From positions 1,895,259 to 1,959,258 of the forward strand of contig SCFE01000037.1 of assembly GCA_004352715.1 (NCBI GenBank): a stretch of 64,000 nt of DNA, in the 5' to 3' direction. Shown here in pieces: positions 33,307 through 44,729 of the stretch. This DNA comes from Hofstenia miamia. Lineage: Eukaryota; Xenacoelomorpha; Acoela. The position numbers and the translations under genes are program-made. The notes below the pieces were generated by a model, which saw only the letters and a list, made by a program, of their open reading frames with translations, ran no database searches and was not told the DNA's origin. Each line of letters begins with the position of its first letter. Position 1 is the stretch's first letter.

Positions 33307-36300
33307 CTAATAATTTCGCCATATATTCAGTTTGTTCGAATATCCTAATTTGAATTGGTTGGCAAGCAGGTTTTGTTTTAATAATTTTTTAAATATTTTT
33401 AAGTTAGGTGCGTTACGTATATTAGAATCTAGTTTGTTCCATAGGCTACTGGTGTTGGTTGTAAACGAATCTTTCCAATATTTATTTTTAATTTGATAGT
33501 TATTAATGCATTTATTTGCTCTTTTGTTATAGCTGAGATATTTGTCACCATTACAATTTCCTTTCACACACTTGTACATTTGAATCAGACTGGAATATAT
33601 CGTGATGAACGTGGGTGAAAGTATTGATTCTTTGTTTACGTAGTCACCAACTTCATGTTTGCTAATATCAAACATTGTGCATATACACCAGTTAAACATC
33701 CTATTTAGTCGTCCCTTCTGTGCAATACTTAAGCTATTCAATAGTATGCATGCATATCTGTAGTGACTCAACACAAACGCGTCAACAACTGTTTTGCCCC
33801 TAGTTATCTGTTTAATTTGTTTTAGGTATTGTATGCCAGCTGCCATTTTTTTAATCTTCCTTCGAACAAACTTATCAAACTTCAAGTGCGTGTCTATGTC
33901 TACCCCTAAATATGTAACAGAATCAGTTGGTTTGATTATTGGTGCATCTTTAGATAGTTGGATCTGTACATTCTTTACTAGTGGCTTGTTATGGTTATTT
34001 GCGAATACGATAAATTGTGTTTTGGATGTATTGACTGTTAACTTATTCTGTCTGAAGAAATTCATTATGCTGTCTAAGTCTATCTGAAGATGTTTTGTTG
34101 AAATTATTGGACTGCTGTGATTACTTATGATGCATATGTCATCAGCATACTGGATTAATTGGCTGTGTTTTATGAACTGTGAAACATCATTTATATATAA
34201 GTTAAATATTATCGGACCTAGTACAGTTCCTTGGGGTACTCCGATATTTCTTATACAGTAGTCGGAAAAGATGTTATTAATTTTGACGCGCTGCTCTCTA
34301 TTACTCAAAAAACTATTTATAAATATTCGTGAATCTTTATCAAATCCATATTTTGATGATTTATTATCCAGTATTTTGAAATCTAAGCTGTCAAAGGCTT
34401 TACTAAGGTCCAATAAAGCTACGCTGCTACTAACATTTTTTGTTAAGATTGTAATGAATACTTTCAGTTAGGGTAAGAAGTGCGTCAGTGGTGCTTAATC
34501 CATCTCTAAATCCAAACTGCATAGGTGAAAGAATGTTATAATTTTTTAGGTACGCATTGATTTGAGAGCAAAGTATCTTTTCAAAAATTTTTGATACTGG
34601 ATTAGTTACTGCTATTGGTCTGTAATTTAAACAGTCAGAATGATCACCTTTTTTATATACTGGTGTTATGTCAGCTCTTTTTAGGCTTATAGGAAATGTT
34701 GATGTCCGAATAGAGAAGTTAAAGACAAATAGCAAATATTCGTCGAAGTGCCTGATAAATTTCTTGTAGATAAATACTGGGATTCCACAGCTGCCACTAG
34801 AGATATTTACGTCTAGATTTTTTACGATTTTTTCAGTTTCAATTTTGTTAATAAAATTAAAACTAAATGCGCTATCGGGTTTTTCTATTTTCCTTTTGTA
34901 TGAAACATGCTCGCCTTTGTATGATCCCATATTTTGAAAAGTGCAATTCATATAATTAGCTATTGACTTAGAGTTGCATACTGGGTTTCCATTCACATTA
35001 ATTTCTTGTATGTCGCACATCATGTTTTTTTCTTTATTTAAAAACCGGTTAATAAATTTCCATTTGGTTTTAGCTTGTGTTATCTTATCGTACATGATCC
35101 TTGACTGTAGTGCTTTGTCTTTGCGTTTTAGTTTGGAAATTTTCATTTTAATGTTCTTGTATGAGCCGAGATTCACAGATGAACTGTTTCTACAAAGTTC
35201 TTCCCAAGCTTTCTTCCTTTCGAGTTCTAGTGTTTCAATATGTCTATTTCTAATTTTATTAGGGCTGTCGATCTTAATAAACTTCCATTTGTATGGTGCA
35301 ACCTGGTTTAAGCACCAATTTAGCTGACTTAAAATGAAACTCATCATTTTGTTTGAATCGCACATAGTGTAGAGAATTTCCCAAGGAACGTTTTTTAGCA
35401 GCTCAATGAAATGTTCATCATTAAAATTTTTGAAACTGCGACAGAGTATCCTCTTTCGTTTATTAATGGAAGCTAACTCAGCTGTTGTGTACAGTACAAG
35501 GTTATGATCGGAGAATGAATTAAACATCCACGTAGCAAAGTTATAACTGTCTATGTCTGTGATGAGATAATCAATTAGAGCTTTTTCTCTTGTTCTTGTG
35601 TTCTTATTTATAATATTTAGGTGTAGTTCATCACACATTTCGTCTATATAAGATGATTCTTTTCTGACTAAATAATCAATATTGTAATCACCGAGCAGCA
35701 TAGTCTTCTTATCTTTACACATAGCATTTTGCGTTTCAAGTATTTTATACTCAATGAATTCTTTAGCATATTGTTTATTTGGGGAGTAACTTAAATTAAT
35801 CATCGTTGACGACAATTTTGACCTATTTGTACTTCGAATTTCCACCCACAGTGTCTCAAAGAATTCATGTTCTTGCTCTAATTCTTGGTGTCTTAATGGT
35901 CTCATATAATTTGGTATTAACAGCATTAGACCACCTCCTCTACTTTCTCTATTTTTACTGAACGATTTAAATTTCTTTGTATTAAAATTATATAGGTTTT
36001 CAGGAGTGCTACTTTTAATCCAAGTTTCAGTGAAGGCATAAATTGCATCGTCTCCGACAGATTCATATATCTCTAATAAATCAACTTGGTGTGCAGGGAT
36101 GCTTCTAGCATTTAAGTAGACTATTTTAACTTTCTTACGAAATTGTTTTACTACTGTGCTTAATTCACTAATATCGAGGATGTTAGGACCAGGGTTCATG
36201 TGAATATCACCTGCTTGCAATAATAGTAAGGTTAAAATTGAGAGAACGTAATGGCGAAATTTGTCAAAAAATGTACATTGGAATCTAACAAATTGCAACC

Positions 36301-36430
36301 GACATTTCATTCTGGAAACTGCCCCACGGATTTTGCTACTGTTTATAAAGTCAATGTAATAAGATTCATATGGAGTACAAACTAGTAGTATTAGTAGTAA
36401 AAAAATGTACCTCGATTTCTTGAATGACAT
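33307..36430 (-). pseudogene. CR1 ORF2: 2A-like leader, endonuclease, reverse transcriptase; one frameshift
   Basis: From ATG at 36430: two hydrophobic stretches (FLLLILLVCTP; LSILTLLLLQAG), then DIHMNPGP at residues 75-82, a 2A-like ribosome-skipping motif (36185-36208). The endonuclease follows with LNARSIP, AFTETWI, LLGDYNID and FSDHNLVLY, all catalytic blocks present. RT blocks are YRPIAVTNPVSKIFEKIL, MQFGFRDGLSTTDALL, LLDLSKAFDSLDFK, GVPQGTVLGPIIF, IQYADDICI (near 34145) and VTYLGVDID. The frame breaks near 34435 at an A6 run. One more A would join ESIHYNLNKK to NVSSSVALLDLSKAF without loss. The remainder is open to a stop at 33307. Target-primed reverse transcription is the family activity. 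Confidence 0.92.
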
Positions 36431-36453
36431 AGCTTTGGATGATATTGATTGAC

Positions 36454-37593
36454 TTAGCCTTGTTGATTGAGGAGTCCAATAACTTTCTGCAAAAAAGACT
36501 TCAGTTCTATCTCTAGTATCTCCTGAGTATGCTGCGAAGATTTACTTGGTTGAGAGCTTACAACTTCTCGGTAGCTTCTTGGTTTGGTAGGGTAATTTGA
36601 GTTTAATGATTGTGTTTTATAATTTAACTGAGAATTGCGTTTAAAGAGTCTTTGTTTTATCTTATTGTAGTGCCCAAAGAATCTCTTTATTTCCCTTACC
36701 ACCATTGATAAACCACGTCGTGAAAGATGTATGCCATCTCTAGCTATGAGGGATGAGTTTATCTGGTCGTTCATATCACCTTGCAGAAATTTCTGGAAGA
36801 CATTAATAATAGTTATTTTGCGACTGTTTTCAGCTATTTCATTTAGTGCCTTGTTGAAGTGGTAGATATAGGTGTTTCGTTTGAAACATTCATTCTTAGT
36901 AACTGGTGTTATTTCTAAGAGCACAAGATTCTCAGGGGTGAATTTATCGTTGACTTCGTCTATAAGTGTGGACACTAAGTCTTTAAATTCACCTTTAGCT
37001 TCCATCTTGTCTTTATTTGAGTTTAGAGCGTCAGTTAAGCTGGTGTTGATAACAACTGTATTAATATTTTCTTTTTTGTAAGATTTAATAATGTCCGTAA
37101 GTTCGCCAGTGTTTTTTCCACGGTATGAATGAAAACAACAAGTTTGATTTATGACGAGGTTTTTGGGATCGACGTATTTTAAGATTGAGTTTCCGATGCA
37201 TAAAACAGATGTATCTTTTAAAACTTCTTTAGAAATTGAAGGTTTATATATAGGTGTTTTAGGCACAGCAGAGATATCATCGACTATGGCGTTCATATCA
37301 GTAGATTGTGAACTAGATGTCGGCGTTTGCAGAGCTGGCAAATTATTTGTTGAAGTATTTGTCCCAGTTGTTTCAAAATTTAAATTTGAATTCAAATTGG
37401 CGCCATTTTCAAATTTCTCTGACAATTTGTAAAGTTGTAGTAATGCTTCTGCGGCTGCATCTTTATCGAGTTTACTAAACATTGCATAAAGGGTTGTTTT
37501 TGGCTTGTTAGAAATGAAATTGCTCGCATTGTTAGCGTCTTCAATGCCTTGAAAAACATCATTTTTTATTTTCTTAGCGAGAGTGCTTGACAT
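36454..37593 (-). CDS. CR1 ORF1: SGNH/GDSL hydrolase-like protein, 379 aa, intact
   Basis: The N-terminal ~125 residues are Asn/Thr/Ser-rich and probably flexible. An SGNH hydrolase-like fold follows: block I VLCIGNSILKY (nucleophile Ser at about residue 136; the usual GDS is GNS), a VVINTSLTDALN strand at about 180-191 in place of the GxND block, and block V DGIHLSRRG with Asp286 and His289. Esterase ORF1 proteins are known in CR1-clade LINEs, where a role in RNP function or membrane interaction has been proposed. The frame is uninterrupted. ORF2 starts 23 nt downstream. Confidence 0.85.
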   Translation of the reverse strand: MSSTLAKKIKNDVFQGIEDANNASNFISNKPKTTLYAMFSKLDKDAAAEALLQLYKLSEKFENGANLNSNLNFETTGTNTSTNNLPALQTPTSSSQSTDMNAIVDDISAVPKTPIYKPSISKEVLKDTSVLCIGNSILKYVDPKNLVINQTCCFHSYRGKNTGELTDIIKSYKKENINTVVINTSLTDALNSNKDKMEAKGEFKDLVSTLIDEVNDKFTPENLVLLEITPVTKNECFKRNTYIYHFNKALNEIAENSRKITIINVFQKFLQGDMNDQINSSLIARDGIHLSRRGLSMVVREIKRFFGHYNKIKQRLFKRNSQLNYKTQSLNSNYPTKPRSYREVVSSQPSKSSQHTQEILEIELKSFLQKVIGLLNQQG

Positions 37594-37650
37594 CCAACCA
37601 TCGCTTTGGTGTCTATTTGGGGTCTATTTTTTCAAATAGAGTCCATTAAT

Positions 37651-39825
37651 TATGAGTTAGCAATTTGCTTAACAGCCCAACAATTTTCAGCAAAAAAAAC
37701 CTTTCCAAGAAAATTGTAAATGAAATGTATTTTGCATTTTGAATGCAAAAGCTAAAATGATGCGATGCTAGCATGTGCTTTGAAAAATATCTTTAAACTA
37801 CAAATATTTTTATGTACAGAAAACAATGTCAATTACTGCAGAAGTTGTTGAAATTTTATAACAGTTTGTTCTACCACAAAACATTGAACAATTCAAAGGT
37901 ATCATTCTATAGCTAAGTTTTTAGCACAAAGCACAGGGAATTACGAAAAACTGATAGCAGATTTGGATTTTATAGAAAATTTTCTTTTTTCTTTTAGAAA
38001 AGTAAAAAAACAAAAAATTGATGAGAATTTAAAAATTGACCAGAAGTGATCCTTTAATTTTCTCGAAAACAACACATGAATTTCGTAAAATTTAGATATA
38101 TTGCAAAGAGAGAATCTTTAATTTGTGATATTGTTTTATATCGCAGATTGCCTTAAGGAGGCATATTAAAGCATAAAAAATAGGCTTTGTGGCCATACAA
38201 TCGTAAGCCCGCACTGATTTTAGATGACAACATTCCTCATTATATTGTGTAATATCCAAATATCAATTTCCATTGAAATCTGTTAATAATTGGCCGAGAT
38301 ATATGCCAAAATGTGTTATTTTAGGCTTTTATTTAGGGCTATTTATTAAGAAAACCATTCTATAAATATTAGTCTTATTGATGCAATTGATTCATTAACT
38401 AATATTTTATGAAAAAATTGATACCCACACAAATGATGAGATTGCAACTTGATGGTATGTTCAGTAATATACCAAACCAAAATAAAATACATTTAGAAAT
38501 GATAATGTGGAAATTGCCATAGATAACATCAACATTTAGCAATCATTTTAAAGAAGAAAACACATCAATATTTCAAAGTATTAAATGTAACGATTTCACC
38601 AATATTTCAAACGCGAAAAACTGCACATTTGCTTAAAAATAAAATCTGATTCTATTATCTTTAATTTGTTTTTGGGTATACAATTATAAATGTGAAAAAC
38701 GAAAAATTCGCCCAAGGCCAAAAGATATTAAAAGTATTAGAAATGTTATCATAATTAGAAAAGTCTTAAAAAGTTTGAGCCCTTCAACCTTGGTAGGTGT
38801 AAATAGCGCTGGGGAAGTAAGTGCTGCTGCATAATTTTGATATAATCTGCCGGGCTGCACAAAATGATTAGGCAATTGTGAGACCCTCGATTTTTATTGT
38901 CTTGGTGCTGTAGCATGAAAGTACCGCGATCTCTGCGCAGTAAGGTATTGTTTTGGTGTTCGAAGAAGTACTTGATTTTTTAATGCATAATTTAAGCATA
39001 CTCTCTACAATATATATATATATATTCTAGCATCATCTGGGTTAGCATAACCATAGAGTAAATAGAATAAACAATAGAGTTATAGCATTCTGAAGGCATA
39101 GTATCTAATATCAAGTAGGCAAAGAAATTCCAAATTCCAAGATTTACAATGTAGTTAGCGCAAATTAACAGCATTAGCACTTTCAGCGAAACAATGAAAT
39201 AGTAACTAAAAATCAAAAATACGTAGCATCTAAAGTTGTAAGCATGTAACTGCCTATTAGTGGAAGCATGAGAATTTACGTGGCAATTACTGCTGAAGCA
39301 GTACAAGCTAGCAGTCATCAAATGCATAAAAGAACATCACTGGATCAGCTAAACCCAGGAGAGAAATGGGCTTGCGTAGGGTTTAGACTCCAGAGACCTC
39401 CTACTGGGAATACCCACTACGCAACCCCCTCAACTCTGTAGCAATTTTAGCTGTTCATGATCATTTGCGGTGCATATTGTAAAAAATCCGTTTTAATGAA
39501 TCCTAAGTTATTTATTTTACAAACTGTTTATTGTTTCTTATTCTAATGATAATTCTTGGTTACTGTAGTAAGGCATTTTATTTAAATTCTTTTGTCATTA
39601 AATTTTAATTGATTTGAGAAGATGATATATTTAGGTACTTGTAATTAATGAAACAATTCTTTAACTGGTAAGATAATTACTTGTTGAAGCAGTTTTTAAA
39701 TGAGTCGTTTTTAAGGAGTTTAATTAAACTTAATTAGTACATGCAGATACATTTTAATTTACAAAGTCATCGTCAGTTTCTTTAAAAAGTATTCCTTCTA
39801 AATTTACTAGATTTTACAAAAATAA
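37651..39825. other. No gene seen
   Basis: AT-rich. It contains a short (TA)n at 39010-39025 and a GC-richer block at 39355-39440 (GCTTGCGTAGGGTTTAGACT and ACTACGCAACCCCC). The ORFs here are unremarkable. Confidence 0.45.
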
Positions 39826-40981
39826 TCATAATTTTCTAAATTTTAAAAGTGATAAGTTAAATTTATAAATATAGTCTTCTTTTGTGTTCAAACTTTGTTG
39901 CAAGGATTTTATAGAAATACTCTCAATGATTTCTAAATGACTTGAATTTGATGTTTGTATGTAATATTTTTGTTTCAAATTTAGTCTGCATTTACTTAGA
40001 TGATTAAATATATGAGAATTGGTTTTATGTTCTTTATTTCTTCTTGAAAGTTGTCTACTAAAAAAACCAATATAGTCATCATCACAGGTGCATTTTATTT
40101 GATAAATTACATTAGACTTATTGGTTTCTTCAGTTGTAGATTTTAATTTCAATTTTGTTCTTAGTTTTTCATTGATATATATATAAATCTAATTTTTTCT
40201 TTAATTATTGATATTTTTCTTAGTTCTTTGATTATGTTTTCAGTGTAGAGTCCTCTATATTAGATCTTAAAACAAGTTTCATAATGAGTTTGATATTTTT
40301 TGATATTTTGTTCTTAATTAAAATGTCTTCTAATGATTTCCTAATATATTGATCTATGAAATTACTTGGATATTCATTCTTCTTTAATTCTATCTTAAGT
40401 TTTTTTATTTCTCGATTAATTGTTTTATGTGCTGCAATTGTCAAATATTTGATGAATGCATCTTTTAATTAATGATATTTTGTAATTTAAAGGTGTATTA
40501 GAGGTGTAGTTCAATAACAATCCCGTGTCTGTTGGTTTATTATAGATTCCAATTTCAAATTTGTTATCTTTTTAGTTATTTGTACATTCCAAAAACAAAA
40601 TTTGTAAACTGAATATTTTAGTCAATTAAATTAAATTTTCTAAGTATGTATTCTGATGTTTCATCATCTTTTACTTGTGCAAATATATCATCCATAATAA
40701 ATGAATTGGAAGTCTGATGTTGAAAATTTGTTCTCAATTGTAGTTAAATAATATATATTTGTAAGAGTAGAACTTAATGGATTTCCCATGGCTAAACCAT
40801 TGTTTTGATGATAAAATGTGTTATTGAATTCCATTAAAGTATTCTTTGTTGTTAAAGTAAATAGTTCCTTTGCTGTGTTATACTCCAGATTGTAAATTTT
40901 TATGTTTTTATTTTTATGGAGTTCAATTACAGCATCAATTGATTTTTCCAGTGGTAAATAGGTGTACAGACTCTTAATATC
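39826..40981 (-). pseudogene. Penelope-like element: RT and GIY-YIG endonuclease, 5'-truncated
   Basis: The minus strand starts inside the RT at 40981 with IKSLYTYLPLEKSIDAVIEL, then FYHQNNGLAMGNPLSSTLTN (the Penelope Q-xGxAMGxPLS palm block), the thumb YNKPTDTGLLLNYTS ... KKNEYPSNFIDQYIRKSLED, and finally KSNVIYQIKCTCDDDYIGFF, SRQLSRRNKEHKTN, the GIY-YIG nuclease. It is truncated at exactly the base where the neighbouring LINE RT stops (40982). Frameshifts separate the blocks, and the catalytic YDD position reads YYG then stop. Inactive. Confidence 0.85.
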
Positions 40982-42153
40982 CTATGAAACCATATACGTC
41001 ATCAAATTAGTGATGGTTGAATGACCTGGAAGATTACCATGCTGGGAGGAGGAGATGAGGTGATGAATATTAGGGAGCACATAATGAAACACAAAGTGCT
41101 CAAAGATGATTGACAGCTGAGAAAGAATAATTATTGGATGATAAGAAGTGACTTGAGAAGAGATACGCTGATTGGATTTTAGCACTGTGGAAATCCAAGA
41201 TGTTTTCCTGCAAGATGGAAGGTAAAGAGATGCTTTAAATGGATGGAAAGAGTTGAGGTTTTTTGAATTACAAAGGATGGGACGCCATTGGGATAGCAAT
41301 GACCACACAACTTTCAGGACTTAAGAATGAGGGAAATATCATGGATGTTGAAGACAATGTTAGATAGGCAAATCAGTGTAAAGATGGCAGGTGGACCAGG
41401 GCAGAAAGAGACAGGATCAGAGAAATTCAAGGTGAAATTTACATTGAAGAGATTAGCTTTCTCCAGATCTGAGTTTGCAGAAAGATGGTTCCATTTCAAG
41501 CTGGGGGAACAGGTTTGGAATGAATTTAATGTAAAAAAGAATAAAAGTCTTGAAGAGATCCAGATAAGAACCTGGACAGCAGAGAGATTTTGTTGAGTTC
41601 CATAAAGGCAATGATGTCTTCTGTAAGAGAAGAGGCTTCAAAGAATTGGAAGGACTGTAATGATGTTTGAAAGATTTGAGTTTATTCAAAGAGTGTACAG
41701 TAAGGAATGAGAAATATAAAGGGAGAGAAATATGCTTTTTTCAATAATGAGGAACAAAGGATGAAATAACTTGGTGAAGGAAGGGGTACCAGTCATCACC
41801 AGAAAAAGAGCTATTGAAAATGGGGAATGAAGCAGAAAGAGCCACATTTAGAGATACAAAGTCACTGTTTTATTGAGCATATTGAGCAGCTTGACAACCA
41901 GATGGGGTAATAGAATTGACAGCCAGGTTGAAGTGAACAAATGAGTGATCAGACAGATTAACAAGAACAGGGACCACAGAGGTGTCAAAAATATGGTTAG
42001 GGTGAGAGCAGAAAACCAAGTCAAGGAGGGAGGGGTGGGAAGTAGGAGAAAATACAAGTTTTTCAAGAGAGTAGGAAGCAAAATGATCCAGGACAGCAGA
42101 TTCATAAGCATTATTAGAGTCAAGTGCATTCCAGCAAACATTAGGAAGATTGA
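40982..42153 (-). pseudogene. LINE 'B', downstream part: endonuclease end, linker, RT start
   Basis: Minus strand. Coding resumes at 42153 with CDFNLPNVCWNALDSNNAYE, then endonuclease C-terminal blocks TSHPSLLDLVFCSHPNHIFD and NLSDHSFVHFNLAVNS (SDH block). Next come a linker and the RT N-terminal blocks KTSWISTVLKSNQ, VTSYHPIIILSQLSIIFEHF and HLISSSQHGNLPGHSTITNL. Coding ends at 40982 against a Penelope-like element. The upstream part of the same reading frame is ~10 kb away at 52258-52970. Almost no CpG. Frameshifts near 41310 and 41870. Confidence 0.85.
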
Positions 42154-42159
42154 AGTCAC
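42154..42159. repeat. Left 6-bp target duplication of the 10-kb element
   Basis: AGTCAC (GTGACT on the minus strand), paired with ATTCAC at 52252-52257, one mismatch. Keeping one copy and removing everything between restores CTTATCTGTGGTGACTTC, which encodes L-I-C-G-D-F in the LINE. Confidence 0.85.
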
Positions 42160-43373
42160 AGTAGTGAAGACTAGGGCAAGCATGTTCCAATGGGATAACC
42201 TGAAGTTTTTGTAACACCTATGGCCATGTGGAAATAGACTCATTCTATTGGAAATATTTTTGATAAAACTAAATTGAGCAAATTTATTTTTTAAAAAAGT
42301 TTTTATTTTTGTTTTCAAGGATTTGGGTAAAATGATATAATTGATGATAAAAATTGTTTTTGACAATATTAAATTGAGTAAAATAATTTTCAGGCAAAGA
42401 TTTTACTGTTGAAGTTTAGGATTTAGGCAAACTGATGAAATATACCATTGATAAATCAATAAAAAATTGAAATGTCTGATATACATGACAAAAGCAAGTC
42501 ATTTGCATCAATATTCAAAATACAAAATAGAAAAATATTCACCATACTTAAGCATTACACACATATGAAGCAAAACACATTGTATATGAGCTGTTTTTGT
42601 GCAGACTGAGTTGTTGTGCAGAGCTTCACCACATCCAGCAAACTTACACAGGGGTATCACTATATATTTTTGTGTAGTTGACATGGGAAATCATGATGCC
42701 CAAACTTGCTATCCAGATTATTCACTACATTGTAAGGTCATGTATCCATAATAATAATGTATTAATTCATCCATCCAAAATTACTTGTACTTCCATGTTG
42801 AATTAACTTTTCTAAATATGTAAATGTTTATAAATGGGTAAACAAAGTTAGTTAATAGTGTATTATTCACACTCAAGAAATACAGGCACATGATAATTAG
42901 AAGACAAGTCACTAATAATTTTTAGAAACAAATGTCATTTAATATAAATAATGAAAAACAAGATGCATAAAATTCCATAACATAAATTTATTTTCAAGTG
43001 GAAATATAAAAAAACATGCTCAGTTAACCATGAAATACTATAATATACATAGCCAGTGAAAACAAAAGATGGAAAAAGTATGTGACATACCATGTTATTT
43101 CTGTGTAAATGCATTTGAAATCACCAGACTACCTTGCTTTTAAGTATCTTTGATGCAGTGAGTTGATTAGTTACAAATTTGATAAATTATTTTATACCAT
43201 GCAAAGTATCAATTGATTTGGGCTAACCATGCTAATTTCATTGAGGTGAAACCATTTCATTGATTCCATAGCAGTCAGCTAAAATTAATAGTAGTGAATG
43301 CTATTTTAAAAACATGCACACTGATATGAAATAATCAACTGCATGGCTAGATAGTAAAGGTGCATAAATCTAC

Positions 43374-44165
43374 ATGATAAATATTTTGTATTAATCATTA
43401 ACAAAATGCTTACAAAAAACTTGAGAGTTAGAAATCACTAAGAAATTTTGTAAATCCAGTACAAAACAATAATATATCTCCTGACAAAACAAAAATCAAC
43501 ATGTTATTTATACTTTTAGTCAGTTGTTAGTTAAAAAATTGTAAATGCATGAACCAAGTTATATGATAAATATTTTGTATTAATCAAAAGCAAAACATTT
43601 ACAAAGTATTTGAATTCTAGAATAATTCAATATGAGTAATTTAGTTGTAGTTAATAATATAAGATTAAACAAATGATAATGTATAAATAATTCCTTTCAG
43701 TCAATTGCTACTTAAAGAAAAATAGACATTAAACAAATGTGAATGAAACAAAATACTTTATAAACCAATAACACATATACATTTGGTTAAAGCAAAAAAC
43801 ATCTATGATAGAAAGAGAAATATAGCTGACATATTGCCACACACATCTGTTTCCCTTTCAATCATTAAAATAGTCATAATTCCATGCTATGCTCTGCTTT
43901 TTTTAAACATATATGATTGTAAATGCATGGACCAAGTTATATGATAAATATTTTGTATTAATCAAAAGCAAAATATTTACAAAGAATTTGAGTTCTAGAA
44001 CAGCTAATAATTCAATATACATAATTTAGTTGTTAGTTAAAAATAAGAAATTAAACAAATGATTACATACAAATAATTCCTTTCAGTTATTTGCTAGTTA
44101 AAGAAAAATAAAAATTAAACACACACAATTAAAACAAAAAACTTGATAAACCAATAAAGCAAATA
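43374..44165. repeat. Direct duplications in the left arm
   Basis: The phrase ATGATAAATATTTTGTATTA followed by ATCA(A/T)AAGCAAAA occurs at 43376, 43563 and 43942. The longest pair, 43540-43800 and 43918-44165, keeps the same order of blocks (TTCAATAT, ATTCCTTTCAGT, TTAAAGAAAAATA) about 378 bp apart. Confidence 0.75.
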
Positions 44166-44665
44166 AATTAGTTTTAAATTAAAAACATGTTTGGTGAAAA
44201 GAGAAATATTACATCAATGTATATAGGCAAGTAAACAAATAATGCATATAAATTCATTTAAAGCAAAAATTTAAAACATGTTTGGTGAAAAGAAATATAT
44301 TACATCAATATATATAGGCAAATAAACCAATAACACATAAAATTGTTTACAAGCAAAAACATGTATGATGGAAATAAATATTACAGCAGCATATATAGGT
44401 GAATAAACCAATAACACATATAAATCTGTTTAAAAGCAAAAATGTGTTTGGTGAAAGGAAAAATATTACAATGTTGCATATAGGTGAATATGCCAATAAC
44501 ACACATAAATTTGTTTACATCAAAAATTATAAATATGCTTGGTGAAAAGAGAAATATTACATCAATGTATATAGGTGAATAAACCAATACTGCATATAAA
44601 TTCATTTAAAGCAAAAATGTGTACACAATGGAAAGAGAAATATTACAACATTGTATATAAATGGT
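44140..44665. repeat. Tandem array of ~80-92-bp units, six copies
   Basis: Each unit reads TAAACCAATAACACATA, then AAATT, GTTTA(A)AGCAAAAA, GTGTTTGGTGAAA, GAGAAATATTACA and TATATAGGTGAA. Starts lie near 44150, 44234, 44325, 44403, 44490 and 44580, with a related unit near 43770. One inverted unit is in the right arm (48180-48250). Arrays near termini often hold transposase-binding sites. Confidence 0.8.
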
Positions 44666-44729
44666 GAAAATAAGATATGGAAAAACTATATGACATACCT
44701 CATTATTTTGAGTATAAATACATTTGAAA

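Larger units (their letters stand above)
33074..37650 (-). mobile_element. Near-complete CR1-type LINE
   Basis: Minus-strand element with ORF1 (36454-37593), a 23-nt gap and ORF2 (33307-36430). The 3' region ends in AATAAAAGC... and a run of nine A residues (plus-strand T at 33074-33082). The 5' boundary is uncertain, probably near 37650. The order ORF1 with SGNH esterase then endonuclease-RT is typical of CR1-clade elements. The coding potential is almost intact, so this is the youngest retroelement in the window. Confidence 0.88.

Noticed and set aside
34425-34440. Programmed -1 frameshift in CR1 ORF2
   Set aside because: The in-frame phase gives C-AAA-AAA rather than an X-XXY-YYZ heptamer, and the stop follows immediately; a single-base homopolymer change is simpler.
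33794-37432. Several plus-strand ORFs of 66-117 codons over the CR1 element
   Set aside because: They are antisense shadows of ORF1 and ORF2, which have clear family motifs.
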